In this document: one piece after another, positions 24,904 through 34,561 of the stretch
Numbering within the stretch: the stretch's first letter is position 1
Layout of the letters: each line of letters starts with the position of its first letter
Translations under genes and position numbers: made by a program
The notes under the pieces: model-generated
What the model was told of the DNA's origin: nothing
Database searches by the model: none
Seen by the model: the letters and a program-made list of their open reading frames with translations, nothing else
From: Caulobacter sp. 73W
GTDB lineage: Bacteria > Pseudomonadota > Alphaproteobacteria > Caulobacterales > Caulobacteraceae
Assembly (NCBI RefSeq): GCF_041021955.1
Contig: NZ_CP158375.1
Span: 1,674,001 to 1,738,000 of the forward strand
Length of the DNA stretch: 64,000 bases
Direction: 5' to 3'

Positions 24904-26061
24904 TCAGGCGGCCGGGCAAAGCCGCCGGTCCGCGGCGGCGGCTTCCAAGCCGGCGGTGTCGAGATCTAGGAAGTCGGCGTTCATCAAGATGACGAGGGTG
25001 ACGCCCTTTTGCGGATAGTGAGCCATCCAGGTCGAGAAGCCCTCGATGTCGCCGCTGTGCCAAAGACGATCGCCAAGCGGCGAGGCTGACCGAAAGAGCC
25101 CCATGGCGTAGTCGGCCTTGAGGCCCTCTCGCCACGCCGCCGGCATTCCGTGTCGCGTGGTGCGCCCGTCGCTCAGACGGCCAGGCGCGGTCATCGCATC
25201 AAGGCTTTGGCGGCTGATGATAGCGCCGGAAAAAAGCGATCGCGACCAAGACAGCAGGTCCGGCGCGGTCGCGCGCAGCGCGCCGGCCGGTCCTGGCACG
25301 CTGGGGTCGATCCAATCGGCGTTGCGAAGCTTCAGGGGCGCGCGGCTGGCCCGGCTGTAGCCGCGAACGCGCCCTGGCACGATGTCCGCCACGTGATCAA
25401 CCGCGCTGGAGGTCATGCCTGCCCGTGCGAGGATGCGGCTTTCAAGAAAGGTTTCGAAGGACTGGCCCGAGAGCTTCTCGATCAGCAGGCCAAGGATCAC
25501 ATAGTTGCTGTTGCTGTAGGCCCAGGCCTCTCCGGCGGCGAAGGTCCGGGGCGGCTTCAGCGCACTGATGAGCGCCGCCATCTGCGCCGGGCTGCGCGAC
25601 GCGGACTTCGCGCCGCTCTCTTCCACCGCTTGCGCGTAGTCGGCCAGGCCCGAGGTTTGAATCAAAAGCTGGCGGGTGGTGATGTCGCCTAGGAAGGCGT
25701 GCTCGGGCAGGTAGGCGACGGCCGGGCGATCAAGGTCCAGAAGGCCGTCTTCGGTGAGGGCGAGAACCGCCGCCGCGGTGAACTGCTTGGTCAAGGAAGC
25801 GATTTTAAAGACGGCCCCCGCACGCATGGGCGCCTGTGCCTCCAGGTCGGCGGATCCGAACGCCGCGATGACAGGCTCACGGCCGGGCACGTCAACCGCC
25901 ATCACAAGGCCGGGCGCACCCTTGGCGAGGCTCTGCTCGCCCAATGCCTTCACCGCGGCCGCCAAGCCCTCGCAGACCGGCTTGCGCGTCTGCGCGTCGG
26001 CGCTCGGCGCCAGGGCCGCCACGCCGATGAGCAGGGCGACGCAGAGGGATGATCTAAGCAT
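24904..26061 (-). CDS. Secreted serine hydrolase, beta-lactamase (class C/EstB) family
   Basis: A 385-residue protein with a signal peptide (MLRSSLCVALLIGVAALAPSADA). The class C motifs are present: SxxK as SLTK (IASLTKQFTAAAVLAL) and YxN as YSNSNY; a C-terminal HSGDIEG segment stands where HxG/KTG occurs. The family includes esterases, D-aminopeptidases and beta-lactamase-like enzymes; a real beta-lactamase is less likely. ATG 26061 is chosen; a GTG at 26079 is in frame. It is convergent with the TetR/VOC operon. Confidence 0.85.
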   Translation of the reverse strand: MLRSSLCVALLIGVAALAPSADAQTRKPVCEGLAAAVKALGEQSLAKGAPGLVMAVDVPGREPVIAAFGSADLEAQAPMRAGAVFKIASLTKQFTAAAVLALTEDGLLDLDRPAVAYLPEHAFLGDITTRQLLIQTSGLADYAQAVEESGAKSASRSPAQMAALISALKPPRTFAAGEAWAYSNSNYVILGLLIEKLSGQSFETFLESRILARAGMTSSAVDHVADIVPGRVRGYSRASRAPLKLRNADWIDPSVPGPAGALRATAPDLLSWSRSLFSGAIISRQSLDAMTAPGRLSDGRTTRHGMPAAWREGLKADYAMGLFRSASPLGDRLWHSGDIEGFSTWMAHYPQKGVTLVILMNADFLDLDTAGLEAAAADRRLCPAA

Positions 26062-26564
26062 TGAAGAACCTGAAAGCACTTTCGGAAGACGACTAATGGA
26101 GGCCGTGATCGATCAGATCAAATGAACTCCTCGCAAGGCGTCCACGACGCACCCGGGGCCGCACCGTCGTGGGCCGAGATCAGATGGCGATAAGTGTCTT
26201 TGCGAGACAAGTCGCTCAAGAGATCGACCAGCACGATGGCGTAAGCGACCTTTTTTGCTGGTGGGGGCGCTTGGGATGTCCCCTCGCGGAGCCCGGGTTG
26301 CGTCAGACGGCGGCGCGATGCGGTCAGACAAGGCGTGGGGCGCAAGCGCGCCGCTGCGACCGCGATGATACCTGGGCACGGTATCTGTGGGGCCCTATTG
26401 CCCTTGGAGCGTTGTCGCCTGAAAAGGCGCTGCTTGCCTGCAACGCCTAATCGCTGTCGCGGCAAGCCCCACCAGCGCTGCGACGAACCGAAAGCCGCTC
26501 CGCGAATTGTTAGTCGTCGGGCCGCCAGGCGGGCGGCGGGACCGATAGCGGGACGAGGCGGACT
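26062..26564. other. Intergenic stretch without recognised gene
   Basis: About 500 nt between the divergent serine-hydrolase and LOV-kinase genes. Reading frames here are short or continue antisense through the kinase gene, and none has a recognisable domain or good start. I see no clear terminator, RNA gene or repeat. It must hold the two divergent promoters. Confidence 0.5.
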
Positions 26565-29177
26565 TTGACCAAAAGGGGTGATTCCGAGACCAGGCTGCGC
26601 GCGCTGGACGCCGAACGCATCGCCGATGAGCTCGTTGGTCTCGACCGCGGCACCGATCCCTTCGTGGCGGCCGTGCGGGCGACCCGCATGCCGATGGTCA
26701 TCACCGATCCGCGACTGGACGATAACCCCATCGTCTTCGCCAACGACTCCTTTTGCGCCTTCACCGGTTACGACCGCGCCGAGGTGCTTGGCCGCAACTG
26801 TCGCTTCCTCCAGGGGCGAGATACCGACCCCAAAGCCGTCAGGAAGATCGGCGAGGCCCTCGCCGAGGCCGCCCCGCTGAAGATCGACATCCTCAACTAT
26901 CGCAAGGACGGATCGGCGTTCTGGAACCGCTTGTTTGTCGCGCCGGTGCCGGACGCCCACGGCGACCTCGCCTATTTCTTCGCCAGCCTGGTGGATGTGA
27001 CCGACGAGCGCGAACGCCTGAGCGGCCTGGCGCGCGACAATGAACGTCTCGCCGCCGAGCTGGCCGCAAAAGCCAGCCTTGAACGCGAGCGCGATCGTGA
27101 GCTGGCTCTTGCGATGCAGGCTGGCGGCATGGGAGCCTGGAGCGTCGATGTGCAGACGCGCTCCCTCACCGACTCCGAAGGCTACAGGCTGCTCATGGGA
27201 TGGCCTGTCGATCGGCCCATGACCTACGAAGATCGTCAGTCGCTGATCCACCCGGACGACAGAGAAGCGGTCCGGGCCCAAAGCCAGGCGACGATCAGTC
27301 AGGGCGCCGAGTACAAGATCAATCACCGGATCGTCACACCCGAAGGCGAGACCCGCTGGATGGCGGCGCGAGGGGTGCTGATCGAGGACGCGGACGGCGT
27401 GCCCTTGCGGATCGCCGGGGTTACGATCGACGTCACCGCCCAGGTTCGCTCGGAGCGCATGAGATCGGCGCTGATCGAGCTTGGCGACAGTCTCAAGGAT
27501 CTGGAGGACCCGGCCGATATCTCCTTTGCGGCCGCCGAGATTCTGGGCCGCACCTTGCAGGTGAGCCGCGCCGGCTACGGCCTTGTCGATCGCGACGCCG
27601 AGACCATCACCATCGAGCGCGACTGGAACGCCCCGGGCATTCAAAGCCTGGCGGGGGTCCTGAACTTCCGCGATTTCGGCTCCTACATCGAGGACCTCAA
27701 GGTCGGCAAAACGGTGCTGATCACCGACGCCCGGACCGATCCGCGCACGACGCAGTCCGGCGCCGCCTTGGAAGGCATCAGCGCCCGAGCGGTGATGAAC
27801 ATGCCGCTCACCGAACAGGGCGGACTGGTGGCGCTGCTCTATCTCAATCATCGTGACGCTCGGGTATGGTCCGACGATGAGATGGCCTTCATCCGCGATG
27901 TGGCCGAACGGACCCGGGCGGCGGCGGAGCGGCGGCGCGCCGAGCGTGATCTGGCGCTCCTGGCCGCGTCGCTTGAACAGCAGGTGGAAGAACGGACGTC
28001 AGCCTTGATGGCGGCGGAGTCGGCCTTGCGGCAGTCCCAGAAGATGGAGGCGGTCGGTCAGCTCACCGGGGGCATTGCTCACGATTTCAACAACCTGCTG
28101 ACGGGCATCACGGGCAGCCTCGACATGATCGCCAAGCGGCTCGCCGAAGGCCGCATCCTGGAGACCGACCGCTTCATCACCGCCGCTCAGGGCGCGGCGC
28201 GACGCGCGTCCTCCCTAACCCATCGGCTGTTGGCCTTCTCGCGGCGCCAGACCCTGGAGCCTCAGCCGACCGACATCTGCAAGCTGGCCTCCGGCATGGA
28301 GGATCTCATCGTGCGGACCATGGGTCCGGCCATCCGCGTGGAATCCGTTCATGCCGCTGGGCTGTGGCCGGTCTTCGTGGACCGCGGACAGCTTGAGAAC
28401 GCGCTGCTCAACCTTTGCATCAACGCGCGAGACGCCATGCCGGACGGCGGGGTGGTGACCATCGAGACGGGCAATCGCTGGCTCGACCGTCGCGGCGCCG
28501 AGGAGCGCGAGTTGACCCCCGGCCAGTACGTGTCGCTTTGCGTGTCGGACACGGGCGTGGGCATGTCGCCTGAGGTCATCGCCCGCGCGTTCGAGCCCTT
28601 CTTCACCACCAAGCCGATCGGCCAGGGCACGGGACTTGGCCTGTCGATGATCTACGGGTTCGCCAAGCAGTCCGGCGGACAGGTGCGGATCTATTCGGAG
28701 CCGGACCAGGGCACGATGGTCTGCCTCTATCTTCCCCGCCACCTGGGCGAGGTGGACGACGCGGTCGAAGATGAGGTCGGCCACGATCAGGCGCCCCGGG
28801 CCGACGGCGGCGAGACGGTCTTGATCGTCGACGACGAACCGACGGTGCGCATGTTGGCCGCCGAGGTTCTTTCAGAACTGGGCTACACCACAATCGAGGC
28901 CGAGGACGGCAAGAGCGGTCTGGCGGTCCTTGCCACCAACCGGCGCGTGGACCTGCTGATCACGGATGTGGGTCTGCCGGGCGGCATGAACGGGCGACAG
29001 GTCGCCGACGCCGCCCGCGTGGCGCGGCCCGACCTGAAAGTTCTCTTCATCACCGGATACGCCGAGAACGCGGTCTTGAGCCACGGTCATCTTGATCCCG
29101 GAATGCAGGTCATGACCAAACCGTTCGCGACGGACGAGCTGGGGCGCAAGGTCAAGGCCATGCTCTCCGGCGGCTGA
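26565..29177 (+). CDS. LOV-domain blue-light hybrid histidine kinase (LOV-PAS-GAF-HisKA-HATPase-REC)
   Basis: An 870-residue cytosolic sensor. An N-terminal LOV domain (residues about 30-150) has the flavin-binding motif GRNCRFLQG with the photoactive Cys79. A PAS domain (about 180-295), a GAF domain (about 300-445), HisKA with His506 (GGIAHDFNN), an ATPase domain and a C-terminal receiver with Asp in LLITDVGLPGG follow. Blue light should form a Cys-flavin adduct and change kinase activity. The start appears to be TTG at 26565 after a GAGG-like site. No regulator gene is adjacent. Confidence 0.9.
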   Translation: MTKRGDSETRLRALDAERIADELVGLDRGTDPFVAAVRATRMPMVITDPRLDDNPIVFANDSFCAFTGYDRAEVLGRNCRFLQGRDTDPKAVRKIGEALAEAAPLKIDILNYRKDGSAFWNRLFVAPVPDAHGDLAYFFASLVDVTDERERLSGLARDNERLAAELAAKASLERERDRELALAMQAGGMGAWSVDVQTRSLTDSEGYRLLMGWPVDRPMTYEDRQSLIHPDDREAVRAQSQATISQGAEYKINHRIVTPEGETRWMAARGVLIEDADGVPLRIAGVTIDVTAQVRSERMRSALIELGDSLKDLEDPADISFAAAEILGRTLQVSRAGYGLVDRDAETITIERDWNAPGIQSLAGVLNFRDFGSYIEDLKVGKTVLITDARTDPRTTQSGAALEGISARAVMNMPLTEQGGLVALLYLNHRDARVWSDDEMAFIRDVAERTRAAAERRRAERDLALLAASLEQQVEERTSALMAAESALRQSQKMEAVGQLTGGIAHDFNNLLTGITGSLDMIAKRLAEGRILETDRFITAAQGAARRASSLTHRLLAFSRRQTLEPQPTDICKLASGMEDLIVRTMGPAIRVESVHAAGLWPVFVDRGQLENALLNLCINARDAMPDGGVVTIETGNRWLDRRGAEERELTPGQYVSLCVSDTGVGMSPEVIARAFEPFFTTKPIGQGTGLGLSMIYGFAKQSGGQVRIYSEPDQGTMVCLYLPRHLGEVDDAVEDEVGHDQAPRADGGETVLIVDDEPTVRMLAAEVLSELGYTTIEAEDGKSGLAVLATNRRVDLLITDVGLPGGMNGRQVADAARVARPDLKVLFITGYAENAVLSHGHLDPGMQVMTKPFATDELGRKVKAMLSGG

Positions 29178-29256
29178 TCTGAGCGTCGCCGTCGGGACTT
29201 GAGGCTGGGCGTCGTCGCGCAAGCAAGCCGATGTGGTCGTTGTCGACTTCCTGATG

Positions 29257-30009
29257 TTAGATCGCCGAGCGTCGTCGAACATCGGCGCGCCGCGCCTGGA
29301 CCTCCATGCGCGCCCGATCGATGGCCTCCATCTCGGTGGCCTGCAGCAGGTCTTCGATCACTCGGTCCAGATGCGCGCGCATGGCCGCCCGGGCTCCAGC
29401 GGCGTCACGGCCGCGAAGGGCGGCCAGGATGATATGATGGTCGTCGATGGCTGGACGTGATCCGGCCTTGCGCGCGCGGGCCAGCATCGTGGCGCATAGC
29501 GGCGACTTGTAGCGCCAGTCCCAAAGGGTCTCGACCATCAAGGTGATGGCGGCGTTGCGCGTGATGGCGGCGATCTTAACGTGGAATGCCCGGTCGGCAT
29601 GCTCGCCGGCCACGTCGCCGCGGTTCTCCTGCACCATCTTGGCGATGATGGCCTCAAGCTCGGCGGCGTCCTCTTCGGTCATGTTGACCGCGGCCAGGGC
29701 GCAGGCCTCGCCTTCAAACATCCGCCGCGCTTCGGTCAGCTCGAAGGCGCCGATGTCCAGCTCCATGGGCACTTCGGTCTGCTCCGGCGCCTGCAGCACC
29801 CAGACCCCCGAACCGTGGCGCGTCTCGACCACGCCGCGGATTTCCAAGGCGATCATGGCCTCGCGCACGGTCGGCCGGCTGACGCTCAGCCACTCGGCGA
29901 GGTCGCGCTCGGAGGGCAGGCGCGCGCCAGGCTTGTAGCGCCCCTGACGGATGGCTTCGGTGATCTGCTCGGCCACCTGTTGATAAAGCTTTTGGGCGAC
30001 CTGACTCAC
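29257..30009 (-). CDS. FadR/UxuR-type GntR regulator of the uronate locus, copy 1
   Basis: A 250-residue regulator with a GntR winged helix (KLYQQVAEQITEAIRQGRY..., recognition helix SVSRPTVREAMIALEIRG) and a C-terminal FCD effector domain. It is strongly similar to the regulator at 42276-43040, especially in the recognition helix, so both probably bind the same operator. It is divergent from the first TonB receptor of the locus, and TTGGTCAAGCCATT lies about 90 nt before its start. The start is GTG. FCD proteins of this group usually sense sugar acids such as uronates. Confidence 0.88.
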   Translation of the reverse strand: MSQVAQKLYQQVAEQITEAIRQGRYKPGARLPSERDLAEWLSVSRPTVREAMIALEIRGVVETRHGSGVWVLQAPEQTEVPMELDIGAFELTEARRMFEGEACALAAVNMTEEDAAELEAIIAKMVQENRGDVAGEHADRAFHVKIAAITRNAAITLMVETLWDWRYKSPLCATMLARARKAGSRPAIDDHHIILAALRGRDAAGARAAMRAHLDRVIEDLLQATEMEAIDRARMEVQARRADVRRRSAI

Positions 30010-30096
30010 GTCAGCGTCCGCCCGCAGCTCGATGCGACGTTCCTCTGCATCACTTCGCCCTCCCGTGCCCTCTAGTGATGGGTGACGCGGCGCAAA

Positions 30097-30110
30097 TTGG
30101 TCAAGCCATT
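30097..30110. promoter_or_regulatory. GntR-type operator, site 1
   Basis: TTGGTCAAGCCATT matches the recurring motif TTGGTCAGGCCAAT of this locus. It lies between the divergent GntR copy 1 and the TonB receptor gene, about 88 nt from the former. Confidence 0.6.
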
Positions 30111-30261
30111 ATCGAAATGAGCGCCCGACCTGCTGTGCATAGAAATATCCCCGGTAGCGCTATCATTCATTGTTTTCATTCAGTTCTTTAGACTTCCAAC
30201 CACCCTCACGCTGCAGAAATGACGACACCGGTGGCAATACCAATCTTGACGGATAACGCAG

Positions 30262-30276
30262 ATTGGCCTGATAACT
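30262..30276. promoter_or_regulatory. GntR-type operator, site 2
   Basis: ATTGGCCTGATAACT (reverse complement AGTTATCAGGCCAAT) lies 39 nt upstream of the TonB receptor ATG. The left half matches the locus motif; the right half is weaker. Confidence 0.5.
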
Positions 30277-30314
30277 TTCAAGCAGACGCCGCGAGCGCGT
30301 CAGGGAGGGATAAG

Positions 30315-33300
30315 ATGAGAACTGCTGACCGCGGGGCGCTGCGCGCCGCGCTCCTGGCGTCCTGCGCCATGATGGCCGCCGCGCCGGCCTTTGCACAGAC
30401 CCCGGCGCCCGAAGCGGCCGCCGACGACGCGGTCGAAGAAGTGGTGGTGACGGGTTTCCGCGCCGCCTACACCAACGCCATCGCCACCAAGCGCGACACC
30501 CTGCAGATCTCCGACGGCATCTCCGCCGACGGCATGGGCCGCTTCCCCGACCTGAACGTGGGCGAAGCCGTTCAGCGCATTCCGGGCATCCAGATCAACC
30601 GCGAAGCCGACAGCCGCAACGCCACGATCTCGCTGCGCGGCCTGCCGGGCACCTTCGCCCGCACGACGCTCAACGGCGGCGCCTTCGCCGACCCGATCCT
30701 CAATGGCTCCACCCCGCTGGGCGCGTTCAACTCCGACATCTTCACCGCCATCAACGTCATCAAGTCGCCGACGGCGGCGGACCTGGCCGGCGGCCTGTCG
30801 GGCAATGTGGATCTTCGCATCGCTCCGGCCCTGGGCCGCAAGGATGGCGGCTTCGCCAAGGCGGCCTACGAGTACAATGAGCTTGGCGACCTGGGCAGCC
30901 CGCTGGGCACCATCGGCTACAACAAGCATCTGACCGACGACTTCGCCGTCTTTGGGGTGTTGGCCTACAAGAAGGAAAAGTTCCGCCGCAACTCCATCAC
31001 GGTGAACTCCTGGGCCAACCGCCTGGGCTCCATCCAGGTGGGCAACCAGGCCGTTCCCGGCCAAAACCCGGTCTATGACGCCCTGATCGCCCAAAACCCG
31101 GGCGGCGTCTATTATCCGAGCCAAACCCGTCAACTGGTCAAGTTCAACCAGGGCGACACCTGGTCCGGCGCCACCGGGTTTGAGTGGCGCATGAACGAAT
31201 ACTGGAAGATCGGGGCCAACGGCTTCTTCACCAAGCGCAAGCTGGATGAAGCCACCAACAACCTGCTCTACATCGATGCGACAGCGGGGCAAAACACCAA
31301 CACCGCCCTCAGCGCCACCTCGGCCGTGGCCCGCATCAGCAACATCGGCACGCCGTACATCGTCAAAACGCCCAACGGCGACCGCGCCTACATCAACTCG
31401 TTCTCGGCCGAGAACATCAACACCTTCAACTCCATCCGCTCGGAGCCGGCCGAGAACTCCACCTGGGCGATCAACCCGACCGTCGAATTCGACAATGACG
31501 AATGGAAGGCCACGGCCAACCTGACGATCTCGCGGGCCAAGGCGCGCGCCGACCAGATCGAGTTCGACATCGTCCAAAACCCCTACCGCAACCTGGGCTC
31601 CGCCGGCCTGAACGGCATCACCACCTCGGTGGCGCTCGGCGGCACGGACCTTTCCAACTACACCGCGGTCCTCAACACCCCGCGCAGCACCCATATTCCC
31701 ACCGGCGGCTATCCGATCCCGGCCACCCCGAACGCGGCCACCCAGGCCGGCGCCCAGATGCCAGGCCAGGCGGCCGGCACGCCTGGCGACCGCTTCGGCG
31801 TCACGGGCACCAACGGCATGGCCAAGAACGAGCTGGATTCGTTCCAGCTGGATCTGGTCCGCAGCTTTGGGGAAGACGACTTCCTGAGCGCCCTGAAGTT
31901 CGGCGGCCGCGCCGAGCGCCGGGAGTTCACCTCGTCGGGCTCGCGCAACACCTCGCTGGGCTCGCAGACCCAGAACATCACCCCGGCCATGGCCGCGCAG
32001 CTGTCCTATGCCCGCGACTTCTTCGGCGGGAAGGCCGGCGGCGCCACGTCCAACTGGATGGGCGTCGACGTGAACCAGATCTTGTCGGTCGTCACCCCGA
32101 TCAACACCAATCCGCGCTCGGCGGCCAATCCCAACGGCCTGCCCGACCAGTTCGCGATCAACGCCCCGGGGGTGTTCCTGACGCCATACGGCTTCATCAA
32201 CAACTACTGGGACGGCAACTACTGGAACAACAACTTCACCAACGCCGCCGACATCTATGCGGCCTATGCGATGGCGGAGTTCAAGAGCGAGGTGCTGAGC
32301 GTCCCGGTGCGCGGCGCCGTGGACCTGCGCTACGAGTACACCCAAAACGACATTACCGCGCTCAACTGCATCAACTGCTCGGCGGCGACCTCGGTCGTGG
32401 CCGGCCCCGTCAATCACTCGCTGACCACCACCAACACCGAAGAGACGTACGACTACTGGCTGCCGTCCATCGTGCTGGCCGCCGACCTGCGCGATGACCT
32501 CGTCATGCGCTTTGCGGCCTATTCCACCTATGTTCGGCCGCAGCCGCGCGACATCGTCCCGACCAGCTTCGTCCAGGAGCCGATCAACCTGACGCCGCCG
32601 GTCGATCCGGTCTACACGGTCACCATCGGCGCCACCGGCCTGAAGCCCTACACCGCCGACAGCTACGACCTGTCGCTGGAGTGGTACAACCGCCCCGGCG
32701 GACTGATCGCCATCGCCGCCTACCGCAAGGAGATCAGCGGCTATATCGGCCCGATCACCGACCCGGCCCAACTATGCCCGGCCAATGGCGTCATTCCGGG
32801 CCTCAACGTGAACCTCGGGAACCTGTCGATCGACAACTCGGCCGGCACGCCGCGCTGCATCAGCTCCAACCAGTTCGTGGGCGCCGGCGGCGTCCTGCGC
32901 AACGCCCAGGTCAACGTCTCCGGCCAGACCAACCAGAACGACATGACCGTCACCGGTGTGGAGTTCAACATCCAGCAGAACCTCGACTTCCTGCCGGGCT
33001 TCTGGCGCAACTTCGGCGGCGCGTTCAACTATTCTTGGACCAATATCGACGGCAAGGACCAGGCGGGCCGCGACATCACCCTGCCGAGCGTCTCCAAGAA
33101 CAACATCAACGTCATCGGCTACTACGAAGCCGACAAGTTCGGCATCCGTCTCGTCTACAACTGGCGTGACAAGTACGACCTGGCCGCCGGCAACTCCTTC
33201 GTCGGCGACGCCCGAACCGTGAAGGCCCGCAGCCAGCTGGACGCTTCGGCCTCCTACAAGCTGACCGAACGCCTGACCGTATCTGTGGACGCCTTCAACC

Positions 33301-33404
33301 TGACCGACGCGACCCGCTCCGAATACGAGAACGACCCGATGCTTCCGCGCCGGATCGACTACGACGGGCGCACCTATCAGGTGACGATGCGCGCCACCTT
33401 CTAG
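30315..33404 (+). CDS. TonB-dependent receptor of the uronate locus, copy 1
   Basis: A 1029-residue outer-membrane receptor with signal peptide (cleavage near FAQ-TP), TonB box (VEEVVVTGF), plug domain (about 60-200) and a beta-barrel ending in Phe (QVTMRATF). There is no STN domain, so it is a transport-only receptor of the type used for oligosaccharides. ATG 30315 follows AGGGAGGG; upstream codons read through promoter sequence. A hairpin after the stop separates it from the lyase gene downstream, as expected for a highly expressed first gene. Confidence 0.92.
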   Translation: MRTADRGALRAALLASCAMMAAAPAFAQTPAPEAAADDAVEEVVVTGFRAAYTNAIATKRDTLQISDGISADGMGRFPDLNVGEAVQRIPGIQINREADSRNATISLRGLPGTFARTTLNGGAFADPILNGSTPLGAFNSDIFTAINVIKSPTAADLAGGLSGNVDLRIAPALGRKDGGFAKAAYEYNELGDLGSPLGTIGYNKHLTDDFAVFGVLAYKKEKFRRNSITVNSWANRLGSIQVGNQAVPGQNPVYDALIAQNPGGVYYPSQTRQLVKFNQGDTWSGATGFEWRMNEYWKIGANGFFTKRKLDEATNNLLYIDATAGQNTNTALSATSAVARISNIGTPYIVKTPNGDRAYINSFSAENINTFNSIRSEPAENSTWAINPTVEFDNDEWKATANLTISRAKARADQIEFDIVQNPYRNLGSAGLNGITTSVALGGTDLSNYTAVLNTPRSTHIPTGGYPIPATPNAATQAGAQMPGQAAGTPGDRFGVTGTNGMAKNELDSFQLDLVRSFGEDDFLSALKFGGRAERREFTSSGSRNTSLGSQTQNITPAMAAQLSYARDFFGGKAGGATSNWMGVDVNQILSVVTPINTNPRSAANPNGLPDQFAINAPGVFLTPYGFINNYWDGNYWNNNFTNAADIYAAYAMAEFKSEVLSVPVRGAVDLRYEYTQNDITALNCINCSAATSVVAGPVNHSLTTTNTEETYDYWLPSIVLAADLRDDLVMRFAAYSTYVRPQPRDIVPTSFVQEPINLTPPVDPVYTVTIGATGLKPYTADSYDLSLEWYNRPGGLIAIAAYRKEISGYIGPITDPAQLCPANGVIPGLNVNLGNLSIDNSAGTPRCISSNQFVGAGGVLRNAQVNVSGQTNQNDMTVTGVEFNIQQNLDFLPGFWRNFGGAFNYSWTNIDGKDQAGRDITLPSVSKNNINVIGYYEADKFGIRLVYNWRDKYDLAAGNSFVGDARTVKARSQLDASASYKLTERLTVSVDAFNLTDATRSEYENDPMLPRRIDYDGRTYQVTMRATF

Positions 33405-33415
33405 AACCTCTCCTC

Positions 33416-33446
33416 GCGGCCGGGCTCTCTTAAAGCGCCCGGCCGC
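33416..33446 (+). terminator. Intra-operon hairpin after TonB receptor
   Basis: GCGGCCGGGC (33416-33425) pairs perfectly with GCCCGGCCGC (33437-33446), 11-nt loop, followed by CTCTTCTTTG. It probably terminates part of the transcript or stabilises the receptor mRNA relative to the enzyme genes downstream. Confidence 0.65.
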
Positions 33447-33468
33447 CTCTTCTTTGCGGAGCCTTGCG

Positions 33469-34533
33469 ATGCGAACGGCGCTGATCTGCGCAGCCTTGCT
33501 GTCCTCCTTGACCGCCGCGCCGGCTCTCGCCGCCGGCGGTTTTTCCATCTGCGCGCCCGCCAAGGCGCCGATCGGCCAAGCCCCGGCCAACGCCCAGGCC
33601 GCGATCGAGCGCGCCCGCGGCAACCTCGCTCGCCCGCCGGCCCCGCTGCCGCGCCTGCACACCGAGGGCACCTTGCCTGGCCACGGCATCCGCGACATCA
33701 GCATCAAGGCCAAGGCCGACCATCCGATCACCCTCGACTTCGCCCTGGCCTGGCGGCTGACCGGCGAGCGCGCCTTTATCGATCAGACCGGCCGCTATCT
33801 GACCGCCTGGGCGGACGTCTACGAGATGTCGTTCAACCCCATCGATGAGACCGGCTTCGACGCCTTGATGCTGGCCTACGACCTGACCAAGGCCGACCTT
33901 CCGACCGCCACCCGCACGCAGATGGACGCTTTTTGGCGGCGCATGGCCGTCGGCTATCTGGACGCGATGGACGCCGGTCCCAAGAACGCCCACACCAATT
34001 GGCAGAGCCACCGCATCAAGCTGGCCGCCATGAGCGCCTTCGCCACCGGCGACGAAGCCCTGATCGCTCGCTCGCGCAAGCGCTACGAGGCGCAGGTGGC
34101 GGCCAACCTGAACCCGGACGGCACGACGTTCGACTTCCACGAACGCGACGCCCTGCACTACGTCACCTATAACTTCGACCCGCTTTTGATGGCCAATCTG
34201 GCCGCCAGGGCCAACGGTCAGGACTGGTTCAGCCATCGCTCCGCGACCGGCTCCAGCCTGCCCCATTCGCTCGATTGGTTCGCCGCCTACGCGCGGGGCG
34301 ACAAGACGCACATCGAGTTCGCCAATTCCAAGATCCAGTTCGATCGCGACCGGGCCAATTCCGGCCAGTCCGAATACGCGCCCCATCCGTGGAAGCCGTC
34401 AGCGGCGGTGAACACCTTCGCCTACGCCGCGGCGCTCGATCCGAAGTACGCCGCGCTCAGCCGCCAGTTGTCCGAGCGCTATTTGCGGCCCGCACCGGTT
34501 TGGATGTCGGTCTGCCTGCCGGCCAAGGCCTAG
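33469..34533 (+). CDS. Secreted alginate-lyase-fold polysaccharide lyase (PF05426-like, possibly PL38)
   Basis: A 354-residue secreted protein (signal cleavage near ALA-AG) with an alpha/alpha-toroid fold of the alginate_lyase family. The NAHTNWQSHR segment (near residues 180-190) contains the Asn/His of the expected active site, and FDFHERDALHYVTYN supplies further His/Tyr candidates. Related Caulobacteraceae proteins in PL38 include a beta-1,4-glucuronan lyase, as I recall. In this uronate locus it probably cleaves a glucuronate polymer by beta-elimination. The ATG follows GCGGAG; an upstream TTG is unlikely. Confidence 0.7.
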   Translation: MRTALICAALLSSLTAAPALAAGGFSICAPAKAPIGQAPANAQAAIERARGNLARPPAPLPRLHTEGTLPGHGIRDISIKAKADHPITLDFALAWRLTGERAFIDQTGRYLTAWADVYEMSFNPIDETGFDALMLAYDLTKADLPTATRTQMDAFWRRMAVGYLDAMDAGPKNAHTNWQSHRIKLAAMSAFATGDEALIARSRKRYEAQVAANLNPDGTTFDFHERDALHYVTYNFDPLLMANLAARANGQDWFSHRSATGSSLPHSLDWFAAYARGDKTHIEFANSKIQFDRDRANSGQSEYAPHPWKPSAAVNTFAYAAALDPKYAALSRQLSERYLRPAPVWMSVCLPAKA

Positions 34534-34561
34534 ACTTGGTCAGAAGAGTTGGAGTGAAGTC

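Noticed and set aside
26118-27851. Long minus-strand reading frame (577 codons)
   Set aside because: It runs antisense through the LOV kinase gene, has no domain or signal, and reflects high-GC codon structure.
30300-32771. Long minus-strand reading frame (823 codons), Gly/Val/Arg-rich
   Set aside because: It is the antisense shadow of the TonB receptor gene at 30315-33404.
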